NCBI RefSeq assembly: GCF_030409225.1
Contig: NZ_JAUFPK010000005.1
Location: 110,900-174,899 of the forward strand
From: Aquisalimonas lutea
Lineage (GTDB): Bacteria; Pseudomonadota; Gammaproteobacteria; Nitrococcales; Aquisalimonadaceae
Direction: 5' to 3'
Length of the DNA: 64,000 nucleotides
The translations under genes were made by a program, and so were the position numbers. Within the stretch, counting starts at the first letter, position 1, and each line of letters begins with the position of its first letter. The notes under the pieces were generated by a model that saw only the letters and a list, made by a program, of their open reading frames with translations, made no database searches and was not told the DNA's origin. Positions 36,347 through 44,856 of the stretch are shown here, piece after piece.

Positions 36347-37675
36347 ATGACACCAATAAACCTTCGCGGCTCTTCAAGCACCGGCCTGGCCGTGGCCGGA
36401 ATCACGGCGCTCGCGCTCGGGCTTGGCTCCACGGCGGCGACGGCGCAGCCGCCGTCGATCACACTCGGGCAGCTTGCCCCCTTCACCGGCTCCGGCGCGG
36501 AGTTCGGCGAGTACTACCGCGACGGTGCCGCACTGGGGGTGCAGCACATCAATGCCGCGGCCGAGGAGGTCCTCGGCGGACCCGTCATCGGCGAGCACAT
36601 CGCCGAGGACACCAACACCCTGCCGAACCCGGCCATCGAGGCGGCGCGCGGGCTCATCGAGGTCGAGGGCGTGCCGGCGATCATCGGCGGCTGGTCCAGC
36701 GGGGTGACGGTGGCCGTGGCCACCTCGGTGACCATTCCGTCCGAGGTGCTGCAGATCTCCAACGGCTCCACCTCGCCGTTGATCTCGGTGCTGCCCGAGG
36801 ACCGGGAGGCCGACCTGCTGTTCCGGACCACGGCATCGGATGCGCTGCAGGGCGTGGTGGCCGCGCAGATGGCCTCGGGCGAGATCATCGACGGCTACGA
36901 GTTCGACAGCGCCTCGACCATCTACGTCAACAATCCCTACGGGCAGGGCCTGTCCAACGCCTTCGCGCGCTCGTTCCAGATGCGCGGCGGCACCGTGCAC
37001 GCCCAGGTGCCCCACCCGGAGGAGATCCAGCCGACGTACACGTCGCAGCTGGCTTCGGCGCTGCAGAACGACCCGGAGCTGCTTTTCGCGGCGAGCTACC
37101 CGGGGCATTCCGCCACGTTCCTGCAGGAGGCCCGTGACCAGTTCGACTCGGGCGCGTGGCAGTTCGTCGACGGCAACAAGTCCGGCGAGGTCATCGACGC
37201 CCTCGGCGCCGAGACCGTCGCGGGGATGTACGGCACGGCTCCGGGACAGGATCCGAGCATCGCCGGCTTCGAGAACTTCGCCGAGGCCTTCGAGGGCGAG
37301 TTCGGCCACGACCGGATCCCGCCGTTCACCGAGTCCGCCTACGATGCCGCCATCGTGGTCGGGCTGGCCGCCGTCAAGGCGTATGCCGACGGTCACGAGA
37401 GTGCCGACGAGATCACCGGAACGGTGCTGCGCGACCGCCTGCGCGACGTGGCCAACGGCCCCGGGCAGACCATTACCGCGGGCGACATGGACAGCCTGAA
37501 AGCGGGCATCGAGGCCATCATGAACGGCGAGGACGTCCAGTACACCGGCGCCGCCGGGCCGGTGGACTTCGATGACAACGGCGACGTGCTGACGCCCATC
37601 GCCATCTGGCAGTTCACCGAGGACGGCACCGAGACCATCGAGATCCGCTCGCCGGAGCAGATCCCGGAGGAGTAG
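36347..37675 (+). CDS. branched-chain amino acid-type ABC transporter substrate-binding protein 1
   Basis: Encodes 442 residues. The signal peptide runs to about residue 33 (LGSTAATA). The periplasmic type I fold opens SITLGQLAPFTGSGAEFGEYYRDGA and continues with EAARGLIEVEGVPAIIGGWSSG and NNPYGQGLSNAF. ATG 36347 follows AAGGAGAGAG. The 188-base leader carries a CCGGGTG/CACCCGG hairpin (36244-36262). It is convergent with the livM-type permease, separated by a bidirectional-looking terminator, and is the likely partner of that Liv transporter. The ligand may not be leucine. Confidence 0.88.
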   Translation: MTPINLRGSSSTGLAVAGITALALGLGSTAATAQPPSITLGQLAPFTGSGAEFGEYYRDGAALGVQHINAAAEEVLGGPVIGEHIAEDTNTLPNPAIEAARGLIEVEGVPAIIGGWSSGVTVAVATSVTIPSEVLQISNGSTSPLISVLPEDREADLLFRTTASDALQGVVAAQMASGEIIDGYEFDSASTIYVNNPYGQGLSNAFARSFQMRGGTVHAQVPHPEEIQPTYTSQLASALQNDPELLFAASYPGHSATFLQEARDQFDSGAWQFVDGNKSGEVIDALGAETVAGMYGTAPGQDPSIAGFENFAEAFEGEFGHDRIPPFTESAYDAAIVVGLAAVKAYADGHESADEITGTVLRDRLRDVANGPGQTITAGDMDSLKAGIEAIMNGEDVQYTGAAGPVDFDDNGDVLTPIAIWQFTEDGTETIEIRSPEQIPEE

Positions 37676-37699
37676 ATCTCCGCGGTGGTATCGGCGGAA

Positions 37700-37727
37700 C
37701 GAGGGGGCCCACGGGCCCCCTCGTTTC
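37700..37727 (+). terminator. terminator between convergent binding-protein and permease genes
   Basis: CGAGGGGGCCC (37700-37710) pairs perfectly with GGGCCCCCTCG (37713-37723), followed by TTTCTT. It follows the binding-protein stop by 24 bases and lies just past the end of the minus-strand operon, so it could serve both directions, although the minus-strand T-tract is weak. Confidence 0.85.
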
Positions 37728-37758
37728 TTGATCGTCTCCCGTGCCGGCTCGGGGAGCG

Positions 37759-38973
37759 CTATCCGTCGCGGCTGCCGCCGTCCTTGCGGAGGTAGTTGGA
37801 CACCCGCATCTCCTCGCGCAGCACGCCCTGGGGCCGGAACAGAACGATTCCGGCAAGAAGAAGCGAGACCAGCAGCCAGCGGATGTATTGCGCCCGTCCC
37901 GGCAGCTCCTCGTGGATGGCCGCGAGCACCGGTTCCAGGCCGCTGGCGATGAACGAGGTGCCGCTCCATACCGCCCAGATGATGATGGCGCCCAGGATCG
38001 CCCCCCGGTGGTTGCCGCTGCCCCCGAGCATGAGCATGATCCAGACGATGAAGGTCGCGAACAGCGCGTGGAAGTGGCTGTAGTCGATGGCCACCGTGTA
38101 GTGGGCGTACAGGGCGCCGGCGATGCCCATGACCACCGCCCCCACCACGAATGACTGCACGCGGGCGTAGGTCACGTGCTTGCCGTTCATCGCCGCGGAG
38201 GCCTCGTCGTCGCGCACCGCCCGCAGCATGCGACCCCAGGGGGAGCGGCAGGCGCGCTCGATGATCAGGTAGAGCAGCGCCAGGAAGGCCGCCACGACGA
38301 TCAGGTAGAAGGCGCTGTAGTCCCGGGTGGTCAGCGGCTCGATGATCCAGGCCATGCCCTCGGGCAGCCAGGCGCAGCCTTCGCTCTCGAACAGGCAGCG
38401 CGCGGGCTGGGGAATGCCGCGCAGGGGCTGTGGGCCGTTGGCGAGCCAGCGCTCGTTCTGGAAGATCAGCCGGATGATCTCCGCCACGCCGATGGTGGCG
38501 ATGGCGAGAAAGTCCATGCGCAGGCGCAGCACCGGCACCGCCACGATCAGGGCGACCACGCCGGAGACCACGGCGGCCGTGGCCACGCCGACCAGGAACG
38601 GCATCTCCAGCCCGAACAGGACCTGGGTGTACTGGGCGGCGACGCCGGTGGGCGCCTCGATGGTCATCAGCGCCGAGGTGAACGCCCCCACGGCGAAGAA
38701 CCCGGCGACGCCGAAGTTCAGGTGGCCGGTGTAGCCCCACTGCGTGTTCAGGCCCAGGCTGAGCAGGCCGTAGATCGACGCCATGATCAGGAAGCTGATC
38801 ACGTACGACAGATACCCGCCGGGAATCAGGGCCGCCAGGATGAGCCCGGTGGCCAGGCCCAGGACGATGCCGCCCGGAACCCGCCAGGGACGCCCGGGCG
38901 GCAGCAGGATCGGCAGGATGAACGCCAGGGCGATGCCCAGCATGAGTCCCTTGATGAAGATCACCTGCGACAT
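37759..38973 (-). CDS. livM: Liv-type ABC transporter permease, LivM family
   Basis: Encodes 404 residues, ten or so helices. Family segments include YGLLSLGLNTQWGYTGHLNFGVAGFFAVGA, FLAIATIGVAEIIRLIFQNE and GRMLRAVRDDEASAAMNGKHV, the last being the cytoplasmic loop contacting an ATPase. A C-terminal basic tail follows. It is the final gene of the operon livG-livF-livH-livM, beginning 6 bases after the stop of the preceding permease gene. An insertion with two cysteines between helices (CLFESEGCAWLPEG) would lie in the periplasm. Confidence 0.92.
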   Translation of the reverse strand: MSQVIFIKGLMLGIALAFILPILLPPGRPWRVPGGIVLGLATGLILAALIPGGYLSYVISFLIMASIYGLLSLGLNTQWGYTGHLNFGVAGFFAVGAFTSALMTIEAPTGVAAQYTQVLFGLEMPFLVGVATAAVVSGVVALIVAVPVLRLRMDFLAIATIGVAEIIRLIFQNERWLANGPQPLRGIPQPARCLFESEGCAWLPEGMAWIIEPLTTRDYSAFYLIVVAAFLALLYLIIERACRSPWGRMLRAVRDDEASAAMNGKHVTYARVQSFVVGAVVMGIAGALYAHYTVAIDYSHFHALFATFIVWIMLMLGGSGNHRGAILGAIIIWAVWSGTSFIASGLEPVLAAIHEELPGRAQYIRWLLVSLLLAGIVLFRPQGVLREEMRVSNYLRKDGGSRDG

Positions 38974-38979
38974 GGCGCG

Positions 38980-40044
38980 TCAGCCTCCGTCCCGGCCCAG
39001 CAGGCCCTGCGGGCGAATCAGCAGGGTGATGACCATCAGCACGAACGCCACCGCCGGCCCGTAGGTCGGATCCAGGAACGAGGTGGAGACCTGGTGGGAG
39101 ATGCCGATGATCAGCGCGGCGATGAGGGCGCCATAGGGATTGCCGATGCCGCCCATGATGGTGGCGGCGAACATCGGCAGCAGCAGCCAGAACCCCATCT
39201 CCGGGCGCAGCTGCGAGCTCAGCCCGTACATGACGCCGCCGCAGGCGGCCAGAGCGCCGCCGAGCCCCCAGGTCCAGGCGATCACCCGCTCGGTGTTGAT
39301 GCCGCGTACGCCGGCGAGGTCCGGGTTGTCCGCGGTGGCCCGCATGGCCTTGCCCATCTTGGTCCACTCCAGCAGGGCCGAGACGCCGGCGACGAAGACG
39401 AAGGCCATGACCAGGATGAATACCTGGTCGCCCTGCACGCGGATGTTCAGGGGCAGCCGGAAGGCCGGGTTCGGCTGGCCCGGGTAGTAGAAATGGAAAT
39501 CCGGGCCCCAGATAAGATAGATCAGGCTGCGCAGGAAGAACGCCATGGCCAGCGACGCCATGGCGAACAGCACCAGGTGCGAGCCGGTGCGGCGCAGCCG
39601 GCGGTAGACCGCCCGGTCCAGCGCGATCGCCACCGCTCCGACCACCGGCATGGCGACGACCATGGCCACCAGGAACTCGTAGCCGAACGACAGGGGCGAC
39701 AGGGTGGGGCCGTCCGGCAGCAGGGGAAGCACGGTGTAGGTGACGTAGGCCCCCAGCGTGACCAGGGCCCCGTGGGAGAAGTTGGGGAATTTCATGACCC
39801 CGTAGACCAGGGTCAGTCCGATGCTGCCCAGGGCGATGACGCCGCCGAGCATGAGCCCCCAGGCGGTCAGGGACATCAGCCGGGAACCGGCGCCGCTGAG
39901 CGCGCCGAAGAGGTACATGAGCGCCAGGATGACGATCAGCGTCGCGATCAGGAACGTGCGCGTGCGGGTCATCTCCCGCAGGCGCTCGCCCAGGCGCTGT
40001 GCCTCGGCTGCCGGCTGTTCGTGGTCCGTGCCCGGTACGGCCAT
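38980..40044 (-). CDS. livH: Liv-type ABC transporter permease, LivH family
   Basis: Encodes 354 residues. About 35 hydrophilic residues precede the first helix; the core has GLMLGGVIALGSIGLTLVYGVMKFPNFSHGALVTLGAYV, KAMRATADNPDLAGVRGINTERV and GGIGNPYGALIAALIIGI, diagnostic of LivH. It pairs with LivM in the inner membrane. It starts 3 bases after the LivF-type ATPase stop and ends 6 bases before the next gene's start. Confidence 0.92.
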   Translation of the reverse strand: MAVPGTDHEQPAAEAQRLGERLREMTRTRTFLIATLIVILALMYLFGALSGAGSRLMSLTAWGLMLGGVIALGSIGLTLVYGVMKFPNFSHGALVTLGAYVTYTVLPLLPDGPTLSPLSFGYEFLVAMVVAMPVVGAVAIALDRAVYRRLRRTGSHLVLFAMASLAMAFFLRSLIYLIWGPDFHFYYPGQPNPAFRLPLNIRVQGDQVFILVMAFVFVAGVSALLEWTKMGKAMRATADNPDLAGVRGINTERVIAWTWGLGGALAACGGVMYGLSSQLRPEMGFWLLLPMFAATIMGGIGNPYGALIAALIIGISHQVSTSFLDPTYGPAVAFVLMVITLLIRPQGLLGRDGG

Positions 40045-40047
40045 TGA

Positions 40048-40755
40048 CTAACCCCCCAGATAGAGCCGCGCCACGTCCGGATCGGCCAGGAGCTCCCGGC
40101 CGGTGCCGTCGAAGCGGTTCTCGCCGTTGGCCAGCACGTAGCCGCGGTGGGCCATCTCCAGCGATTTCTGTGCGTTCTGCTCGACCATGAGCACGGCGAC
40201 GCCGGCGCGATTGATGTTCTGGATGTTGTCGAAGATCTCGTCGACCAGTTTCGGCGACAGCCCGGCGGAAGGCTCGTCCAGGAGCAGCAGCTGCGGCTCC
40301 AGCATCAGGGCGCTGCCCATGGCCACCATCTGGCGCTCGCCCCCGGACATCTTGCCGGCGCGCTGGCGGCGCCGCTCCCGCAGGCGCGGGAAGAACTCGT
40401 AGACCCATTCCCGGCGCTCGGGCAGCTGGCTGTCCGGCAGCAGATAGCCGCCCATGTCGAGGTTCTCCTCGACCGTGAGGGTGGTGAAGACGTTGTCCAC
40501 CTGGGGCACGTAGCACAGGCCCAGGCCGACGATGTCGTGGGGCTCGTGGCCGTGGATGGGGCGGTCCTTGTACGTGATGGTTCCCGACTTGGGATGGAGC
40601 AGGCCGAAGACGGTCTTCATGAGCGTGGACTTGCCCGCCCCGTTGGGTCCGATCAGCGCCACGACCTCGGCCTCGGCGACCTCCATGCGGACGTTCCGCA
40701 GGATCTCCATGTCGCCGTAGCCCGCGGTGACGTCGTCAACCTTCAGCAGCGGCAT
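40048..40755 (-). CDS. livF: Liv-type ABC transporter ATP-binding protein, LivF family
   Basis: Encodes 235 residues. Walker A GPNGAGKST, Q-loop YVPQ, signature KMSGGERQMVAMGSALM, Walker B LLLLDEPSAGLSPK and VEQNAQKSLEMAHRGYVLANG, the LivF-type switch. ATG 40755 lies 20 bases inside the preceding livG-type gene, implying coupled translation. It energises the LivH-LivM pair with LivG. Confidence 0.93.
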   Translation of the reverse strand: MPLLKVDDVTAGYGDMEILRNVRMEVAEAEVVALIGPNGAGKSTLMKTVFGLLHPKSGTITYKDRPIHGHEPHDIVGLGLCYVPQVDNVFTTLTVEENLDMGGYLLPDSQLPERREWVYEFFPRLRERRRQRAGKMSGGERQMVAMGSALMLEPQLLLLDEPSAGLSPKLVDEIFDNIQNINRAGVAVLMVEQNAQKSLEMAHRGYVLANGENRFDGTGRELLADPDVARLYLGG

Positions 40756-41566
40756 ACTGGCCCCCCAGATAGGCCTCGAGCACCCGTTTGTCATTGCGTA
40801 CAGCTTCCGGCGGACCCTCCATGAGGTGGCGCCCCTCGCTCATGACGATCACCGGGTTGCACAGGCGCATGATCAGGTCCATGTCGTGCTCGATGATGAG
40901 GAAAGTGATGCCGCGCTCCTGGTTGAGACGCTCGATGTTCTCGCGCAGGCGCTCCATGAGCGTGGGATTGACCCCGGCGCCCGGCTCGTCGAGCAGCACC
41001 AGCTTGGGCTCCGCCATGAGGGTGCGGGCGAGCTCCAGGAGCTTCTTCTGGCCGCCGGAGAGATTGCGCGCATACTCGTGGGCCAGGTGGGAGAGATTCA
41101 GGAACTCCAGCACCTGCTCGGCGTGCTCCCGGTGCGCCTGTTCCTCCGCCCGTACCCGTCCCCCGCGGAACAGGCTGGCGAAAAAGCCCTCCCCGGACTG
41201 ACCCGTGGGCACCAGCATGAGGTTCTCGAGCACGGACATGCTGGCGTGCTCCCGGGGGATCTGGAAGGTCCGGCAGATGCCGCGCTCGAAGATGCGGTGC
41301 GGGGGCAGGGCGGTGATGTCCTCGCCGTCCACCAGCACGCGCCCGGCGTTGGGGGCGAAGTAGCCCGCCACGACGTTGAAAAGCGATGTCTTGCCGGCGC
41401 CGTTGGGGCCGATCAGCCCGGTGATGGTGCCCTGCCGGACCTGCAGGGAGGCGCCGTTGAGCGCGCGCAACCCGCCGAAATCGAGGGTGAGATTCCTGAC
41501 CTCCAGCAGAGGTGACGCCGACGCGGTTGCGTTGTTGCTGTTGTTCTCCGGGGAGGTACCTGTCAT
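40736..41566 (-). CDS. livG: Liv-type ABC transporter ATP-binding protein, LivG family
   Basis: Encodes 276 residues. Walker [10 protein letters not shown], signature NLSGGQKKLLELARTLM, Walker B LVLLDEPGAGVNP and switch IIEHDMDLIMRLCNPVIVM. The LivG-type CRTFQIPREHASMSVLENLM segment is present. It heads the minus-strand operon. A Ser/Asn-rich stretch (SPENNSNNATASA) precedes the domain. A cysteine-hydrolase gene lies 133 bases upstream on the same strand and may share regulation. Confidence 0.93.
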   Translation of the reverse strand: MTGTSPENNSNNATASASPLLEVRNLTLDFGGLRALNGASLQVRQGTITGLIGPNGAGKTSLFNVVAGYFAPNAGRVLVDGEDITALPPHRIFERGICRTFQIPREHASMSVLENLMLVPTGQSGEGFFASLFRGGRVRAEEQAHREHAEQVLEFLNLSHLAHEYARNLSGGQKKLLELARTLMAEPKLVLLDEPGAGVNPTLMERLRENIERLNQERGITFLIIEHDMDLIMRLCNPVIVMSEGRHLMEGPPEAVRNDKRVLEAYLGGQYAAAEG

Positions 41567-41699
41567 CGAGTCCGGCTCCCGTTCGGCGTGGCCGCGCGTG
41601 CCCGGCCGCAGCCCAGGCTTGACGGTAGCAAAGCCGCGCAGGGGTGTCGAGCTTGCCGGCAGCGGCTTGCCGCGCCCTCAGCGCGCCGCCCCGGGCCCG

Positions 41700-42365
41700 T
41701 CAGCGCGGCCGGTCCAGCCCGGCGTACACCTGCCGCATGGTCTCCGGGGTGAACTGCATGGTATCCACGCCGGGGGAGCGCCAGTGCCGGCTGGGCTCGC
41801 CCCGCAGGCGCCTGACCACCTCGTCGGTATCGTAGATCTCGATGCCGTAGACCCAGTTGGCCATCATGAGAATGGCGGCCATGTGGGCGCCCTCGTTGGA
41901 CGTCGCGCACAGGTCCTTGACCAGGTGGACGCGGTAGTCGCGGAAATAGGCGTCGAACACCGAGGTCATCAGGCAGCCGTCGGTGACCAGGCCGCCGATG
42001 ATGACGTGCTTGGTGCCCAGGCTGCGCAGGGTGAGGTCCAGGTTGGTGGCGTGGAATGCGCTCCAGCGCTGCTTGTCGATGACGATATCCCCGGCCTCGG
42101 GGGCGATGGCGTCGATGATTTCCTCGTCGCCGGAGCCGCTGCAGTACAGCTGCGGGCGGCCGTGCTCGTCCACGGGCTCGTCCAGGGACAGCCCGACGCC
42201 GTCGGCGCGATTCACCTGCCGGGTGTAGATCACGGGGATGCCCCGGGCGCGGGCCTCGTGCAGCAGCCGCCCGGCATTGGCGACCACCGTGTCGAGACCG
42301 CGGAGACCGAAGTCGCTCTCCTTCTGCAGGTCGATGAGGACCAGGGCGGTGTCGCGGTAGTGCAT
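41700..42365 (-). CDS. isochorismatase-like cysteine hydrolase
   Basis: Encodes 221 residues. The catalytic triad of the family is visible: Asp11 in ALVLIDLQKE, a lysine in DIVIDKQRWSAFHATNLD and the nucleophilic cysteine in VIIGGLVTDGCLMTSVFDAYFRDY. Relatives hydrolyse amides and ureides such as N-carbamoylsarcosine, biuret or ureidoacrylate. AGGAGT precedes the ATG. Lying between a Liv-type transporter and a second binding protein, it may process the imported nitrogen compound. That is inference; the family is too broad to name a substrate. Confidence 0.85.
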   Translation of the reverse strand: MHYRDTALVLIDLQKESDFGLRGLDTVVANAGRLLHEARARGIPVIYTRQVNRADGVGLSLDEPVDEHGRPQLYCSGSGDEEIIDAIAPEAGDIVIDKQRWSAFHATNLDLTLRSLGTKHVIIGGLVTDGCLMTSVFDAYFRDYRVHLVKDLCATSNEGAHMAAILMMANWVYGIEIYDTDEVVRRLRGEPSRHWRSPGVDTMQFTPETMRQVYAGLDRPR

Positions 42366-42505
42366 GGCGGACTCCTGTATGCCTTGGATGGTCCGGCGAA
42401 GGGCGCCGGAGACCGTGGATCGTCAGCGCGGCGCTCGACAGTCTACCGCGCATGACAACCTGTGATCGCGTTCAACACCGGTGCCGGCCTCGCTTGCCAG
42501 CATGG

Positions 42506-42532
42506 GCGCGGCGCTTCGCGCAAGCGCCGCGC
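42506..42532. repeat. GC-rich inverted repeat upstream of the second binding-protein gene
   Basis: GCGCGGCGCTT (42506-42516) and AAGCGCCGCGC (42522-42532) are perfect 11-bp arms around CGCGC. The 10-mer GCGCTCGACA at the right flank (42529-42538) recurs at 42431-42440. The element is in the 230-base divergent gap between the cysteine hydrolase and the binding protein. It may be a leader hairpin or a repetitive extragenic element. Confidence 0.5.
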
Positions 42533-42595
42533 TCGACAATACCAACGGAACCGGCGCCCGCTCGGGAACACGCCGGCCGCGAGGAGAAGACAAGC

Positions 42596-43804
42596 ATGCA
42601 CAGACGATCCCGGATTGCCTGCGGCGCCGCCGCGCTGCTGGCCTGCAGCCCCGCGTTCGCGCAGTACAGTGATGAGGCCGTCCGCGTCGGCCTGATGACG
42701 GACCTGTCCGGCGTGTACAAGGACATCGCCGGCCAGGGCGCGGTGATCGCCGCGGAGATGGCGATCAACGACCGCGGCGGCGAGGTCGACGGCGTCCCCA
42801 TCGAGCTCATCGTCGTCGACCACGAGAGCGACGGCGAGGTGGCGCGGCGCGAGGCGCGCCGCCTGATCGACGAGGAGGGCGTGGACGTGTTCGCGGAGCT
42901 GGTCAGCTCCAGCGTGGCCCTGCCGGTGCAGGAGATCGCCCGGGAAGAGGAAGTGGTCACGCTGATCAGCGGCGCCGCCTCCTCCAGCCTCACCGGCGAG
43001 GAGTGCTCGCCCACCGGCTTCCACTGGGCCTACGACACCTACTCCCTGGCCGCCGGCACCGCCCGCGCGGTGGTGGAGGAGGGCGGCGACAGCTGGTACT
43101 TCCTGACCGCGGACTATTCCTTCGGCCACGCCCTGGAGGCGGATACCTCCGAGTTCGTGCGCGAGGCCGGAGGCGAGGTCCTGGGCGCGGTCCGGCACGA
43201 GTTCAAGGGGGCCGACTTCACCAGCGAGCTCCTGGAGGCCAGCGCTTCCGGTGCCGATGTGATCGGGCTCGCGAACGCCGGCGGTGACACCGTCACCGCC
43301 GTACGGCAGGCCTACGAGCTGGGGCTCTCCTCCGAGGGCCATCAGCTGGCCGGCCTGCTGCTTTTCCTGAGCGAGATCCGGACCCTGGGGCTGTACGTGG
43401 CCAGCGGCCTGCAGCTGACCACCGGCTTCTACTGGGATCTCGACGATCGCACGCGGGCATGGTCGCAACGCTTCCGCCGGCGCAACGGGCTACCGCCGAC
43501 CATGGTCCAGGCCGGTGTCTACTCGTCCCTGACGCACTACTTCGACGCCGTCGCCGATGCCGGTACGGATGATGGGCCCGCGGTGGCCGACCAGCTACAC
43601 GGCCGCGAGGTCGATGACTTCTTCGCCCGCAACGGGTTCATTCGCGAAGACGGGCGCCTGGTGCATGATATGGCGCTCATGGAGGTCAAGTCGGCCTCGG
43701 AGAGCACGGGAACCGGGGACTACCTGGAGCACGTCCGGACCATTCCCGGTGACGAGGCCTACCGACCCCTGGAGGAGGGCAACTGTCCGCATGTGACGCA
43801 ATGA
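42596..43804 (+). CDS. branched-chain amino acid-type ABC transporter substrate-binding protein 2
   Basis: Encodes 402 residues. The signal peptide ends ACSPAFAQ. The domain opens VRVGLMTDLSGVYKDIAGQGAVIAAEMAI and continues with SSSVALPVQEIAREEEVVTL and YFLTADYSFGHALEADT, the type I periplasmic-binding fold. It is only distantly similar to binding protein 1 at 36.3 kb. ATG 42596 follows GAGGAGAAG. No second permease set is here, so it probably serves the Liv genes divergent from it. The stop overlaps the next gene's ATG by four bases. Confidence 0.87.
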   Translation: MHRRSRIACGAAALLACSPAFAQYSDEAVRVGLMTDLSGVYKDIAGQGAVIAAEMAINDRGGEVDGVPIELIVVDHESDGEVARREARRLIDEEGVDVFAELVSSSVALPVQEIAREEEVVTLISGAASSSLTGEECSPTGFHWAYDTYSLAAGTARAVVEEGGDSWYFLTADYSFGHALEADTSEFVREAGGEVLGAVRHEFKGADFTSELLEASASGADVIGLANAGGDTVTAVRQAYELGLSSEGHQLAGLLLFLSEIRTLGLYVASGLQLTTGFYWDLDDRTRAWSQRFRRRNGLPPTMVQAGVYSSLTHYFDAVADAGTDDGPAVADQLHGREVDDFFARNGFIREDGRLVHDMALMEVKSASESTGTGDYLEHVRTIPGDEAYRPLEEGNCPHVTQ

Positions 43805-44856
43805 CGACGCGGCCCCGCTACTGGCTGCTGTCCGCCTACCGCGCCGACAGCCACGCGGTCTGGGCGGACTGGCTGGTGGCCAATGTGGCCGGTGTGGAGT
43901 GGCATGTCCGGGAGCTCCCCGGGCGCCATTTCCGCTGGCGCATCCGGGGCAACCCCCTGTCGTGGCTGGACGGCCTGCCGGCGGCCCCCCCGGATCGCAT
44001 CCTGGCCACCTCCATGGTGGACGTGGCCACCCTGAAGGGGCTGCATCCGGGGCTCGCCCGGGTCCCGGTGGATTACTACTTCCACGAGAACCAGTTCGCC
44101 TATCCGGTCAGCTCGCGCCAGGTCCGTTCCGTGGAGCCGCAGATCGTTCAGCTGTACGGCGCCCTGGCTTCCGAGCGCCTGATCTTCAACTCGGCCTTCA
44201 ACCGGGACTCCTTCCTGGAGGGGGTCGACGGCCTGCTCGGCCGCATGCCCGACGCCGTTCCCGCCGGTGTCCGCGAGCGCCTGGTGTCCCGGTGCCGGCT
44301 GTGCCCGGTCCCCGTGGAACCGATGCCGTCCGCCGACAGCAAGGACCCCGGGCTGATCCTGTGGAATCATCGCTGGGAGTACGACAAGGCGCCGGAGGTG
44401 TTCGCCGAGGCCGTTGTGGCGCTGGCGGCGGCCGGGTACGACTTCCGGCTGGCGCTGCTGGGACGTCGCCCGCGCACGCCGCCGGCGGCGCTGGAGCGCC
44501 TGCGCGAGGCACTGCCCGGGCACATCGTCGCCGACGGCCGCGTGGACGATGCTGCCTACCGCGACATCGTCGGCCGCGCCGGGATCGTGGTCAGCACGGC
44601 CATCCACGAGTTCCAGGGGCTGGCCGTGCTGGAGGCCTGCTCCGCCGGGGCCGTTCCCCTGGTGCCGGACGCCCTTTGCTATCCCGAGCAGTATCCCGCA
44701 ACGTACCGGTATCCGCCCGGGGACGCCGCGGCCTTGACCCGGCGCCTGGCGGAATGGCTCGACCGGGGGCGTCCTCCCGCCGTGGACGTCGTCTCATGGC
44801 TGACACCCCGGGTCGCGGAAAGATGGCATTCGCTGTTGCTGGGATCATCGGCGTGA
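43801..44856 (+). CDS. tRNA-queuosine alpha-mannosyltransferase-like glycosyltransferase (DUF3524)
   Basis: Encodes 351 residues. The N-terminal DUF3524 domain has YWLLSAYRADSHAVWADWL, LPGRHFRWRIRGNPLSW, ATSMVDVATLKGL and YYFHENQFAYP, the conserved core of the GTDC1/QTMAN family. A GT-B C-terminal domain carries LILWNHRWEYDKAPEVF and STAIHEFQGLAVLEACSAG. The family mannosylates queuosine in tRNA-Asp; that role is transferred by family. ATG 43801 overlaps the binding-protein stop, and the stop overlaps the next GTG, so three functionally unrelated genes appear translationally coupled. Confidence 0.85.
   Translation: MTTRPRYWLLSAYRADSHAVWADWLVANVAGVEWHVRELPGRHFRWRIRGNPLSWLDGLPAAPPDRILATSMVDVATLKGLHPGLARVPVDYYFHENQFAYPVSSRQVRSVEPQIVQLYGALASERLIFNSAFNRDSFLEGVDGLLGRMPDAVPAGVRERLVSRCRLCPVPVEPMPSADSKDPGLILWNHRWEYDKAPEVFAEAVVALAAAGYDFRLALLGRRPRTPPAALERLREALPGHIVADGRVDDAAYRDIVGRAGIVVSTAIHEFQGLAVLEACSAGAVPLVPDALCYPEQYPATYRYPPGDAAALTRRLAEWLDRGRPPAVDVVSWLTPRVAERWHSLLLGSSA

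Noticed and set aside
38176-40047. 623-codon plus-strand frame over livM-livH
   Set aside because: Gln/His/Gly/Arg-rich antisense shadow of two transmembrane permeases.
36374-40516. 4.1-kb open frame on the minus strand (1380 codons)
   Set aside because: It runs antisense to binding protein 1 and through the alternative frame of livM, livH and part of livF, all of which have clear family motifs. The translation is Arg/Gly/Ala/Pro-rich, typical of a GC-bias shadow.
42424-42540. CRISPR-like or tandem repeat array near 42.4-42.5 kb
   Set aside because: Only two copies of a 10-mer and one hairpin; no regular repeat-spacer pattern and no cas gene.
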